A stretch of DNA of 64,000 bases from Bacillus sp. ISL-7. GTDB lineage: Bacteria > Bacillota > Bacilli > Bacillales_B > DSM-18226. Where the stretch lies: NCBI RefSeq assembly GCF_018613065.1, contig NZ_JAGGQW010000034.1, forward strand, positions 186,001 to 250,000, written 5' to 3'. Position 1 is the first letter of the stretch; each line of letters starts with the position of its first letter. A program made the translations under genes and the position numbers. This document shows, one piece after another, positions 25,401 to 33,751 of the stretch. The notes beneath the pieces are model-generated. The model had not been told where the DNA came from and did not search any database. It was given only the letters and a program-made list of their open reading frames with translations.

Positions 25401-26600
25401 ATGATGTCGAGTACTATTTTGGATGTACAGACTGAACTGATTGATAAGGCACGATCGTTTGTACCAAGATTACGTGAACGGGCAAAAGAGACAGAGGAAA
25501 TTCGGAGAATTCCAGATGCCACAATTAACGATTTAAAAGAGTCCGGCCTTTTCTATATCCTTCGTTCAAAACAATTTGGCGGCTACCAAACAAACATGAG
25601 AACGTATACGGATATTGTGACGGAAATCTCCCGTGGCTGCGGTTCAACTGGCTGGATTGTTGCCCTATGTTGTATTCGGGAATTGATGATATCGGAATCC
25701 TTTTCTGAAATGACGCATCAGGAAATTTACGGATCTGGTGATGATATTGTTTTTTCAGGTGTATTTGAACCAAGAAAGATTCAGGTGAAAAAAGTTGAAG
25801 GCGGTTACATCATTGAAGAAGGTTATTGGCCGTTTTGCTCTGGTTCCCTTCATGCGACATGGGGATACTTCGGAATGCCAATTGTTGATGAGGATGGAAA
25901 CGTCGTTGATCAAGGCTTGATTACTTTACCAATGAGTCAAGTGGAAATTACGGACGATTGGCATGTAATGGGACTTTGCGGCACAGGAAGTAACAGTATA
26001 AATATGAAAGATGTTTTTGTTCCAGATCACCGGGTTGTATCCTTTACAGATGCCATTGCTGGAAAGTTTCAATCTGATCATTTTCGAGATATTCCACTCT
26101 ATAATACAGCACTATTCCCTGCGCTGGCGATGTCAATCGGTGTTCCGGGCTTAGGAATGGCGAAGGCTGCTTTAGAATTATTTATGGAAAAATTGCCAAA
26201 TCGAAGAGCGGCGAATTTGGGGGTTGAATACCTAAGTGATGCTGTTATCACTCATCATCAAGCTGCAGAAGCATCGCTAAAAATTGAAACCGCTGCCATG
26301 CACTTTTATCAAGTCGCTGACCGCCTTGATGCTTGCGCTGTAAGTGGGGAGTACATGAGTAAATTTGAAAGAGTCAAAGCATTGGCCAATATCGGCTATG
26401 CGGTGCAGTCTTGTAAGGAAGCCATCGATATCTTAATCCTTGCAACGGGGTCGGCCTATGTGGGCAATGGGAACCCGATGCAAAGAATCGGACGTGACTT
26501 TGCTGCCTTATACACCCACAGAACAGTTTCGCCAATTACATCCAAAGAAAACTTTGGCCGAGAATTATGTGGTCATTCAAGCAATACGAAAAATATTTAA
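25401..26600 (+). CDS. Acyl-CoA-dehydrogenase-fold flavin monooxygenase, oxygenase component (HsaA-like, copy 3)
   Basis: A 399-residue close paralogue of the protein encoded at 12197. Shared segments are FGGYQTNMRTYTDIVTEISRG, the GSLHATWGYFG region, DDWHVMGLCGTGSNS, VFVPDHRV and the C-terminal RDFAALYTHR. It is predicted to hydroxylate an aromatic ring using reduced flavin made by one of the two flavin reductases. It is the first gene of a + strand operon that continues with an FAD synthetase-like gene 41 bases later. The start is ATG 25401 behind AAAGGAAGAG; ATG 25404 is equally possible. Confidence 0.82.
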   Translation: MMSSTILDVQTELIDKARSFVPRLRERAKETEEIRRIPDATINDLKESGLFYILRSKQFGGYQTNMRTYTDIVTEISRGCGSTGWIVALCCIRELMISESFSEMTHQEIYGSGDDIVFSGVFEPRKIQVKKVEGGYIIEEGYWPFCSGSLHATWGYFGMPIVDEDGNVVDQGLITLPMSQVEITDDWHVMGLCGTGSNSINMKDVFVPDHRVVSFTDAIAGKFQSDHFRDIPLYNTALFPALAMSIGVPGLGMAKAALELFMEKLPNRRAANLGVEYLSDAVITHHQAAEASLKIETAAMHFYQVADRLDACAVSGEYMSKFERVKALANIGYAVQSCKEAIDILILATGSAYVGNGNPMQRIGRDFAALYTHRTVSPITSKENFGRELCGHSSNTKNI

Positions 26601-26641
26601 TAATGATTGAGGCTTAGGTTAAATGATTAGGAGGGAACTGC

Positions 26642-27499
26642 ATGGAAACGATTTATTTGAACCCGGAAAATCTAGCGGACTATCAGCAAAAAGCAAGCCT
26701 CAGCGTCATGGCCCTAGGATTTTTTGATGGTATTCATAATGGACACCGTGAAGTGATTAAAACAGCTTTTCAGAAAGCAAAAGAAAGGAATCTTTCACTA
26801 TCTGTGATGAGTTTCTTTCCACATCCGAAAACAGTTTTATCCAATGGAAAGACACATGTTGATTATCTGATGCCGCTTTCTGATAAGGAAAAAATATTCT
26901 GTGAACTGGGGGTCGACATATTTTATATCGTTGAATTCGATAGAGAATTTGCGTCGCTTTCCCCGGAAAAGTTTGCAGCTAAGTATTTAGTTGATCTTGG
27001 TGTCGTCCATGCAGTTGCCGGCTTTGATTATACCTATGGTTTTCGTGGAGTTGGAAATATGGACCGCTTGATAAGTGATTCAGGCGGGATCCTCGAAGTG
27101 ACGAAGGTAGATAAAGTGGAATACCAGGGGGAGAAAATTAGTTCAACCTGCATTCGTGAAAAATTGGCAAGTGGAAATATTGAGGATCTATCAGCATTTT
27201 TAGGACGTCTCTATGAAGTGGCATGTGAATGGGACGGTACTTCACTAAGTGTAAGGCCTCATTATACATTGCCTGCTCCGGGAAAGTATGTAGTAACAGT
27301 AAGAGTAGCAAATCAATCACAAGTGCTAGAAATGATTGTTACAAAAGAAAAAGAATTGATTCCGCTAAAATCTTTTTCAGAGTTAGCCGCCAATAATAAT
27401 GGTGTTCTTTCTATCATTTGGCACGAACAAATCCTCGGAAAAGTGAAAAATTCTTATCAAGAGCATGGGTGGATTCAAGGAGTTGTTCAAATCGGATAA
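26642..27499 (+). CDS. RibF-like FAD synthetase (FMN adenylyltransferase) without an evident riboflavin kinase domain
   Basis: A 285-residue protein whose N-terminal ~190 residues match the adenylyltransferase domain of bifunctional RibF: GFFDGIHNGH (nucleotide-binding HxGH-type motif, residues about 26-35), FFPHPKTVL, FDREFASLSPEKFAAKYL, VAGFDYTYGFRG and the ISSTCIREKL motif. The C-terminal ~95 residues lack the PTAN motif expected of a riboflavin kinase, so it probably makes FAD from FMN and ATP only. Encoded inside an operon of flavoenzymes, it looks like a dedicated FAD supply rather than the housekeeping RibF. Confidence 0.82.
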   Translation: METIYLNPENLADYQQKASLSVMALGFFDGIHNGHREVIKTAFQKAKERNLSLSVMSFFPHPKTVLSNGKTHVDYLMPLSDKEKIFCELGVDIFYIVEFDREFASLSPEKFAAKYLVDLGVVHAVAGFDYTYGFRGVGNMDRLISDSGGILEVTKVDKVEYQGEKISSTCIREKLASGNIEDLSAFLGRLYEVACEWDGTSLSVRPHYTLPAPGKYVVTVRVANQSQVLEMIVTKEKELIPLKSFSELAANNNGVLSIIWHEQILGKVKNSYQEHGWIQGVVQIG

Positions 27500-27547
27500 C
27501 CAGAAGTTTTAATAAAAGATAATTTTAAAAAAGGGGGGCTATAAAAA

Positions 27548-28435
27548 GTGAATAAAACGAAAGAGTTCCAAAAACTATTACACCAACCTGGTTCATTTAT
27601 CTTACCAGGTGCTTATGATGCAATGTCTGCTAGATTAATAGAAGAAATCGGCTTTCAAGCGATATACGCCACTGGTGCTGGAATATCCAATGCTCAATTA
27701 GGGTGGGCGGATGTAGGCCTGACTTCCTTAAAAGAAGTGGTTGACATTGTAGCAAGGATGACGGATGTGACGACGATTCCGATTGTCGTCGATGCCGATA
27801 CAGGCTTTGGTAATGCGATTAATGTTATCCGTACTGTAAGAGAGTTTGAGAGAGCAGGTGTAGCAGCAATTCAAATGGAAGACCAGGTTTCACCTAAGAA
27901 ATGCGGCCACTTCAATGGGAAAGATGTTATTTCAAAAGAAGAAATGGTCGGGAAAATCAAAGCTGCTGTTGACACTAGGAGAGATGAAAATCTAGCAATC
28001 ATCGCCCGTACGGATGCATTAGCAGTAAATGGCATGGAAGATGCATTGGACAGGGCAAATGCCTATGCGGAAGCTGGAGCCGACATTATTTTTGTTGAAG
28101 CGCCGACAACCATGGAACAATTAAAGCAAATTACCGGCTCATTAAAAGGGATACCACAGGTAATAAATCTGGTAGAAGGCGGTAAAACCCCGCTTATTTC
28201 TTTGAAAGAGGCCGAAGGGATTGGTTTTAAAATCATGCTTTGTGCAAATACTGTCTTCCGCTCTGCCATCAAAGGAATCACAGAGTCGTTAAGAATATTA
28301 AAAGCCGAAGGTTCACATGAAAATGTTCACGAGTTAATTTGCACGTGGGAAGAGCGACAATCACTCTTTAAACTCAATCAGATTAAAGAGTGGGAAAACA
28401 AGTATGGAGAAAATCAGACATTAATTAAAAAGTGA
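27548..28435 (+). CDS. Isocitrate lyase/PEP mutase family protein (2-methylisocitrate lyase-like)
   Basis: A 295-residue TIM-barrel lyase. PGAYDAMSARLIEEIGF, the Mg2+-binding VVDADTGFGN, QMEDQ and the KKCGH signature (with the catalytic Cys) mark the methylisocitrate lyase/oxaloacetate hydrolase branch; ARTDA and VEAPTT follow. It would cleave a C-C bond in a 2-hydroxy tricarboxylate or related acid. Together with the neighbouring TcuA-like dehydrogenases, a tricarboxylate-like intermediate is conceivable. No prpC or prpD genes are near, so a normal methylcitrate cycle is not indicated. GTG start after AAAGGGGGGC. Confidence 0.85.
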   Translation: MNKTKEFQKLLHQPGSFILPGAYDAMSARLIEEIGFQAIYATGAGISNAQLGWADVGLTSLKEVVDIVARMTDVTTIPIVVDADTGFGNAINVIRTVREFERAGVAAIQMEDQVSPKKCGHFNGKDVISKEEMVGKIKAAVDTRRDENLAIIARTDALAVNGMEDALDRANAYAEAGADIIFVEAPTTMEQLKQITGSLKGIPQVINLVEGGKTPLISLKEAEGIGFKIMLCANTVFRSAIKGITESLRILKAEGSHENVHELICTWEERQSLFKLNQIKEWENKYGENQTLIKK

Positions 28436-28480
28436 TTTTACTATTTTAATAAATTAAGAACTTTAAAGGAGGACTTAGTT

Positions 28481-29902
28481 GTGGAGAGAGAAGTAGATTA
28501 CGACATCGTAGTCATTGGATGTGGAGTTGCCGGGACCTCAGCCGCATTATCTGCCGCTGAAACGGCTAAAAAGGAAAATAAGAACTTAAAAATAGCAATT
28601 CTAGAACGAGCTGATTATGACCATAGGGGTGGAAATTCTCGTTGGACTGCTTCCTATATGCGGATGAAAAATCTCGATGAAGTTGCTGATAACTTCGTAG
28701 AAGACATGCTGGCTTTTTCAGACAACTATTCCGATCGGGAGTACATAGAAACTCTCGCCAAAGATGCTGGCAGCACACTTCGCTGGGTCCAGGAAAAAGG
28801 GGTTGAGTTTGACTACCTGCCAACAATGTTTTTGACCGCATCAAGGCCACGGTTGCTTCCAGTAGGCGGCGGTCGTGCCATCGTTGACACACTATCCCGC
28901 CGTGCAGGTGGACTTGGCGTAGAGATTATTTACGAGGCAACTGCTTGGAAACTACAACTTGATGACGAGGGCGTAGTGAATGGACTTATGGTGCGTGTCA
29001 AAGGTGGAACCTCACTTCAATTAAAAGTGGGAGCTGTTGTGTTAGCGTCAGGTGGATTTCAGGGAAATCAGGAGATGATGGCACAATATGTTGGCAGAGA
29101 TGCTCATAAAGTTCGGACAGTAGCCGAGGGTGGATTGTTTAACAAAGGTGAAGGAATCCGGATGGCAATGGAGCTAGGGGCAAAAACGGCTGGTCAATTT
29201 GATTCTTTCCATGCTGAACCGGTCGACCCAAGAAGTAAACGGGAAGAGGCTGCTGTAATGACATACCCTTACTTTATTCTAGTCGATCAGAATGGAAATC
29301 GTTTCGTTGATGAGGGGAAAACAACAGTCGATGAGCAATATGAAGAGGTTGCACGGACAATATTCCACGATCTTCCTGGTCATATTGCCTATATGATCGG
29401 CGATCAAAAGATGTATGAAATTCCAAACTATGAACGAGCTGTGGAAACCGATAAACCGGCCATTGTTGCTGATACGATCGAAGAACTGGCGGAGAAGATT
29501 GGCGTGCCTGTCGGCCAATTAACGGCTACGGTTGAATCCTATAACGCTGCTGTTCAACCGGGTGAATTTCATTGGGATAAAAAAGATGGAAAACAGGCGA
29601 TTGGAATTACGCCGCCAAAGTCCAATTGGGCGATTCCGATTAATAAGGCTCCGTTTATCGCCTATCCAATTATCTGCTCCAATGTTTTCACCAACGGTGG
29701 ATTAGCTACCGATACGAATGGGCGTGTTCTGTCTCAAGATCATGATCCGATTCCAGGTTTATATGCAGTCGGTGAAACGGCTGGTCTTTATTACGGGAAA
29801 TATCCAGGCGGGACATCTGTGCTAAGGGGTCTTGTGTTTGGCCGCCGTGCCGGTGGTCATGCTGTTGCTTACGTAACTGATTCAAAGAAACTAGAGGTTT
29901 AA
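28481..29902 (+). CDS. FAD_binding_2 family dehydrogenase, tricarballylate dehydrogenase (TcuA)-like (2)
   Basis: A 473-residue flavoprotein. YDIVVIGCGVAGTSAAL is the FAD fold; HRGGNSRWTASYMRM is the TcuA-type flavin-contact segment; AVVLASGGFQGN, DQNGNRFVDEGKTT and GLYAVGETAGLYYGKYPGGTSVLRG complete the family pattern. It desaturates an unknown substrate and would pass electrons to an acceptor, possibly the ETF encoded downstream. GTG start behind AAAGGAGGA, 45 bases after the lyase gene. It is longer in the N-terminal spacer than the first paralogue and only moderately similar to it. Confidence 0.82.
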   Translation: MEREVDYDIVVIGCGVAGTSAALSAAETAKKENKNLKIAILERADYDHRGGNSRWTASYMRMKNLDEVADNFVEDMLAFSDNYSDREYIETLAKDAGSTLRWVQEKGVEFDYLPTMFLTASRPRLLPVGGGRAIVDTLSRRAGGLGVEIIYEATAWKLQLDDEGVVNGLMVRVKGGTSLQLKVGAVVLASGGFQGNQEMMAQYVGRDAHKVRTVAEGGLFNKGEGIRMAMELGAKTAGQFDSFHAEPVDPRSKREEAAVMTYPYFILVDQNGNRFVDEGKTTVDEQYEEVARTIFHDLPGHIAYMIGDQKMYEIPNYERAVETDKPAIVADTIEELAEKIGVPVGQLTATVESYNAAVQPGEFHWDKKDGKQAIGITPPKSNWAIPINKAPFIAYPIICSNVFTNGGLATDTNGRVLSQDHDPIPGLYAVGETAGLYYGKYPGGTSVLRGLVFGRRAGGHAVAYVTDSKKLEV

Positions 29903-29936
29903 GTAGAATGGTTTTCTTGAGAAAGGGTGAGGTTTT

Positions 29937-30659
29937 TTGGAATTAAAAGACAAGGTGGCATTAGTAACAGGGGGAGGCAGAGGAATCGGTAGAGAGACCT
30001 GTATTCTCCTAGCGAAACAAGGCGCTAAAGTTGCTGTTTTTTCCGACAATGAATCTGAAAGCAAAGAAACTGCTGCCTATATTTCTGAGGTGGTTGGGAG
30101 TGAAGCAATCGCCCTTACCGGGGATGTTCGTTCAGAAGAGGATATAAATCAAGCAGTCCAGACAACACATGAAAGTTTCGGTTCGATTGATATATTAATT
30201 AATAATGCGGGTGTCATGCTCCTTAAGCCGTTCCATGAAATGACGGTTAAAGAATGGGACTTTGTACAAGATGTTAATATTCGTGGAGTCTATTTATGTA
30301 CTCGGGCAGTCGTGCCGCAAATGATGGAGAAAAGACACGGTGTGATCATCAATCTATCGTCGATTTGGGGAACAAAAGGCGGTCCCGACAGAAGTGCCTA
30401 CATTGCTTCCAAATACGCATGTCTCGGATTTTCCAAAGCACTGGGTGAAGAATTAAAGCCATACAAAATTAGAGTGAATGCGGTCTGTCCAGGTCCAGTA
30501 AATACAAAGATGATGGATGATTTTGATGTGAATAAAGACAATTGGCTGCATCCACGTGACCTTGCTAATGTCATCGTCGATTTATGTTTACCAAAAAGTG
30601 TCGCTGTCACTGCAACCGCTATTGAAGCATTTGGTTACGGACGACCTGTAAATTTATAA
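29937..30659 (+). CDS. SDR-family oxidoreductase (FabG-like)
   Basis: A 240-residue classical SDR with TGGGRGIGRET, NNAGVMLLKPF, the catalytic Ser in NLSSIWGT, YIASK as the YxxxK pair and VNAVCPGPVNTKM. It probably oxidises or reduces a hydroxyl on a pathway intermediate. TTG start after GGTGAGG, 34 bases after the flavoprotein gene and 31 before the heme-binding protein gene, so all are co-transcribed. A substrate cannot be named; FabG proper is unlikely given the context. Confidence 0.87.
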   Translation: MELKDKVALVTGGGRGIGRETCILLAKQGAKVAVFSDNESESKETAAYISEVVGSEAIALTGDVRSEEDINQAVQTTHESFGSIDILINNAGVMLLKPFHEMTVKEWDFVQDVNIRGVYLCTRAVVPQMMEKRHGVIINLSSIWGTKGGPDRSAYIASKYACLGFSKALGEELKPYKIRVNAVCPGPVNTKMMDDFDVNKDNWLHPRDLANVIVDLCLPKSVAVTATAIEAFGYGRPVNL

Positions 30660-30690
30660 ATATTTCTAAAAGTTGAAAGGGGAAATCATA

Positions 30691-31128
30691 ATGGAAAAAT
30701 TAATTCCAGCTATTGAATCAAAAAATATCAGTCTAGCACTTGCGAATAAAATGTTAGAGGCGGCACTTGTTAAGGGAAAAGAACTAGGTATACCGTTTAG
30801 CATCTCAATCGTTGATCGCGTGGGGAACCTAAAAGCGTTTGCTGCCATGGACGGTGCGCCAGTATTAAGTTTGGAGATTGCACAAAATAAAGCATTTTCT
30901 GCTGCCACCTATAATAGAGCTACACACGAATGGTACGACAGACTGAAGGATGATCCACCATTGCTGCATGGGATTGTTCACACTCCAAGACTGATTATTT
31001 TTGGCGGCGGTTATCCAATCAAAATCAATAACGAACTGATTGGCGGTGTTGGGGTTAGTGGCGGACATTATACTCACGATATGCAGGTTTGCCAGGCAGC
31101 TTTAGAAGTGCTAAATAACCTAGAGTAA
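30691..31128 (+). CDS. GlcG/HbpS family protein
   Basis: A 145-residue protein of the GlcG/HbpS (DUF336) family: ISLALANKMLEAALVKGKEL, SIVDRVGNLKAFAAMDGAP, KAFSAATYNRATHEWYD, and the C-terminal GGGYPIK and IGGVGVSGG. Members bind heme or small metabolites and are often found in catabolic operons, where their role is mostly undefined. ATG 30691 is chosen (AAAGGGG upstream) over TTG 30673. It ends 14 bases before the third flavoprotein gene. Confidence 0.85.
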   Translation: MEKLIPAIESKNISLALANKMLEAALVKGKELGIPFSISIVDRVGNLKAFAAMDGAPVLSLEIAQNKAFSAATYNRATHEWYDRLKDDPPLLHGIVHTPRLIIFGGGYPIKINNELIGGVGVSGGHYTHDMQVCQAALEVLNNLE

Positions 31129-31142
31129 GAGGGTGTTGATGG

Positions 31143-32519
31143 ATGGAAACCTATGATTTGATTATTTTAGGCGGCGGACTAGCGGGGATGTGTGCTGCTG
31201 TTGATGCAGGTGAAGCGGGTGCACACGTCCTGCTCCTTGAGAAACAGGATGAACTGGGCGGAAGTACGGTTCTTAGCTCAGGGTATATGGCCTTTGCGGG
31301 AACAGATATGCAAGAAAACGCAGGAATCATCGATTCAACCGAGTCCTTATTGGCGGACATGATTGAGGTTGGCGGTGGGGTGAATGAACAGGCACTCGTT
31401 GAAGCCTATGGCCAGCACCAATTAGAGACATATAATTGGCTTATTGAACACGGTGTTGAGTTCCGCTCACTCGAAGCTGTTAGCGGTCACAGTGTTCCCC
31501 GCGGACATATTATTGACCCACACCAAGCGATTCAAACACTTAACCGAAGGGTTAAGCAGATGTCAAACGTGACCATTCGATTTAATGCTCCGGCACGAAG
31601 ACTATTGAAAAATGACGATGGTCGGATTGATCGTGTTTTATATGTGGCCGAAGAGGTAGAGCAATTTGTGCATGCCTCCAAAGGGGTAATCATTGCATCA
31701 GGAGGGTTTGCAAAAAGCGAGGATCTTTTAAGGCAGTTTGCCCCCCAATTAAAGGGAGCACTAAGGATTGGCGGCCGTGGAAATCATGGGGATGGAATAC
31801 GGATGGCATGTGAGCATGGGGCCTGGTTAAAGGATTTACCATACCTGAATGGGACCTATGGATTTCATCCTACAGCTGCAGGACCAGTAAAGTCTCAAGG
31901 GTTAGCCTTCTACAAGGGTGCAATCATGGTCAACCAATTTGGTAAACGGTTCGTTAACGAGTCTATTTCTTATAAACTATTAGGAAAGGCCGCTTTCGAG
32001 CAGCCTGATCAAGTTAGTTTCCAGGTTTGGGACCAAACTGTTATGGACAAGAGTGTTCACGATGACCCTCTCTATGATTTGGAATTACTGAAGCGGCGCA
32101 GGCTTCTATATCAAGCGGACACATTGGAGGATTTGGCTGACTGTATTGATGTACCACTTGAAGTTTTGGAAGAAACGATCTCCAGATACAATCAAGGAAT
32201 TGAGGAAGGAGAAGATCCTGCATTCGGCAGGAAGTCATTAACACATAACTATGGAAAACCAACACCAATTGAGAAGGCACCATTCTATGCATTTGAGTCG
32301 ACAGTCGCGATGCTGGCAACTTATGCAGGGCTGTCTGTGAACACAGCGGCACAAGTGGTGAATCCATACGATGAGCCCATTTCAGGATTGTTTGCAGCCG
32401 GAGAGGTGACTGGTGGATTCCACGGGGCAGGTTACATGACTGGTAGTTCTTTAGGGAAATGTGCGGTGTTTGGACTGATAGCAGTCCAAGAGGCATTGAA
32501 AGAGGTAACAGTAAAATAA
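31143..32519 (+). CDS. FAD_binding_2 family dehydrogenase (fumarate reductase/ketosteroid dehydrogenase-like) (3)
   Basis: A 458-residue flavoprotein: YDLIILGGGLAGMCAAVDA, GGSTVLSSGYMAFAG, GVIIASGGF, NQFGKRFVNES and GLFAAGEVTGGFHGAGYMTGSSLGKC. The GGST..SGG-like segment and the C-terminus are closer to fumarate reductase and 3-ketosteroid dehydrogenase types than to TcuA, so this copy probably has a different substrate from the other two. It is the last gene of the operon starting at 25401; the repeat tract follows the stop codon directly. Confidence 0.82.
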   Translation: METYDLIILGGGLAGMCAAVDAGEAGAHVLLLEKQDELGGSTVLSSGYMAFAGTDMQENAGIIDSTESLLADMIEVGGGVNEQALVEAYGQHQLETYNWLIEHGVEFRSLEAVSGHSVPRGHIIDPHQAIQTLNRRVKQMSNVTIRFNAPARRLLKNDDGRIDRVLYVAEEVEQFVHASKGVIIASGGFAKSEDLLRQFAPQLKGALRIGGRGNHGDGIRMACEHGAWLKDLPYLNGTYGFHPTAAGPVKSQGLAFYKGAIMVNQFGKRFVNESISYKLLGKAAFEQPDQVSFQVWDQTVMDKSVHDDPLYDLELLKRRRLLYQADTLEDLADCIDVPLEVLEETISRYNQGIEEGEDPAFGRKSLTHNYGKPTPIEKAPFYAFESTVAMLATYAGLSVNTAAQVVNPYDEPISGLFAAGEVTGGFHGAGYMTGSSLGKCAVFGLIAVQEALKEVTVK

Positions 32520-32553
32520 TTGAATTGCATGGGCGTGGAAAGGCTCAGATTAG

Positions 32554-32760
32554 GATTCGCTCATGGAATGGATGAATTCGCCCATAAATCTAAAAAATTC
32601 GCTCATAAGATTGGTGAATTCGCCCATAAAATGGTTAAATTCGCTCATAAAATTGGATTCGCTGATAGAACTGTGAAATTCGCTGATAGGACCGGAGAAT
32701 TCGCTGATTCAGCTTGAGAATTCGCTCATAGGCTATTAAATTTCACTAACAAACGATGAA
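32554..32760. repeat. Tandem array of about ten degenerate 21-bp units
   Basis: Units begin at 32554, 32575, 32596, 32617, 32638 (18 bp), 32656, 32677, 32698, 32719 and 32740. The typical unit starts AATTCGCTCATAA and continues with a variable half. GCTCAT and GCTGAT variants are grouped: the first five units carry CTCAT or CCCAT and the next three CTGAT. The array stays open in one frame (repeating FAHKIGE-like heptads), but there is no ribosome binding site, so it is treated as non-coding. It separates the flavoprotein operon from the racemase-ETF unit. Confidence 0.85.
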
Positions 32761-32866
32761 CTTACTCAAAAATAAACATGGATACACTTTTTTGAAACAA
32801 ATTTAATAACAAAAACGAACTTTTTATATATATTTTCAATAAAAGCACAAAAAGGAGGTAAATTTT

Positions 32867-33721
32867 ATGAAAATCTGGCATCAGAGCCTAACCACGATTG
32901 ACCGGGTTCCTCAATACCGAGATGCAATCATGAACCATGTGCGGAAGATTGCACGACCAGACGTGGAGGTCGTTCTACATGGCATGTCTGAAGAGACATA
33001 TCCCACACATTACCCCGGGCATTTTATTACTCATTCCTACCTGCAGAATTTGCACCGGGAGCAGTTCGTTCGTGCTGCATTAATGGCTGAAGCCGCAGGA
33101 TACGATGCGATGTTTATTGGGACCATTCCTGACGTAGGCCTTTTGGAGGCACGCACGCTCGTTGATATCCCTGTGGTTGGTTATGGGCAAGCCTCCTTCC
33201 ATATGGCATCCATGCTTGGAGACCGTATCGGAGTAGTCAATTTTTTAACCCCATTGGCAGACGAACTTAGACAAAACGCCGCCCGGTACGGCCTCGGCGA
33301 AAAGCTCGGACCTATTGTTCCGCTGGAGTCAGGTTTTGATGATGTGCTCGCAGGCTTCAATAATCCTGAGCCAGTTATTGCGGCATTTCGAAGAGCAGCC
33401 GAGACTGCCATCTCTCAAGGAGCCGATGTGATTGTCCCAGGAGAGGGGCCGATGAACGTTTTCCTTGCAACCTTCGGGATTTCAAGGATTGGTGACGTTC
33501 CTGTCGTTGACTCATTTGGTGCCGGAATCAAGATGTGCGAATCACTAGCGGACCTAAAAAGAGTATCAGGAGTTTATATGACCCGGCGCGGCTACTTCAA
33601 TTCAAAACCACCAGGAGAAGCGGTTGCAAGATTACGAGAAATGTACGGATTAGACCCATACCCAAATCCTAATAACCAGCGAGGGTTAGCAGTAAGGGCA
33701 GGAGTAGAAGTAAAAGGTTAA
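32867..33721 (+). CDS. Asp/Glu/hydantoin racemase superfamily protein lacking both catalytic Cys
   Basis: A 284-residue protein with the two-domain Asp/Glu racemase fold: a KIWHQSLT start, EAAGYDAMFIGTIPDVGLLEAR, VDIPVVGYGQASFHMAS, and GADVIVPGEGPMN near residue 190. In active racemases the turns corresponding to GTIPD and GEGPM carry the two catalytic cysteines; here they are Thr and Glu. The protein is therefore unlikely to be a normal cofactor-independent racemase and may be a lyase, isomerase or decarboxylase of the same fold. AAAGGAGG precedes the ATG. ETF genes follow 30 bases later. Confidence 0.75.
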   Translation: MKIWHQSLTTIDRVPQYRDAIMNHVRKIARPDVEVVLHGMSEETYPTHYPGHFITHSYLQNLHREQFVRAALMAEAAGYDAMFIGTIPDVGLLEARTLVDIPVVGYGQASFHMASMLGDRIGVVNFLTPLADELRQNAARYGLGEKLGPIVPLESGFDDVLAGFNNPEPVIAAFRRAAETAISQGADVIVPGEGPMNVFLATFGISRIGDVPVVDSFGAGIKMCESLADLKRVSGVYMTRRGYFNSKPPGEAVARLREMYGLDPYPNPNNQRGLAVRAGVEVKG

Positions 33722-33751
33722 CCAAATAAAAAGACAAGAGGTGAACTAGAG

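Noticed and set aside
27548..28435. A methylcitrate cycle (prpBCD)
   Set aside because: Only the lyase is present; there is no methylcitrate synthase or dehydratase gene nearby.
32520..32717. A 65-codon frame made of the 21-bp repeats
   Set aside because: No ribosome binding site; it is open only because the repeat unit is a multiple of three with no stops.
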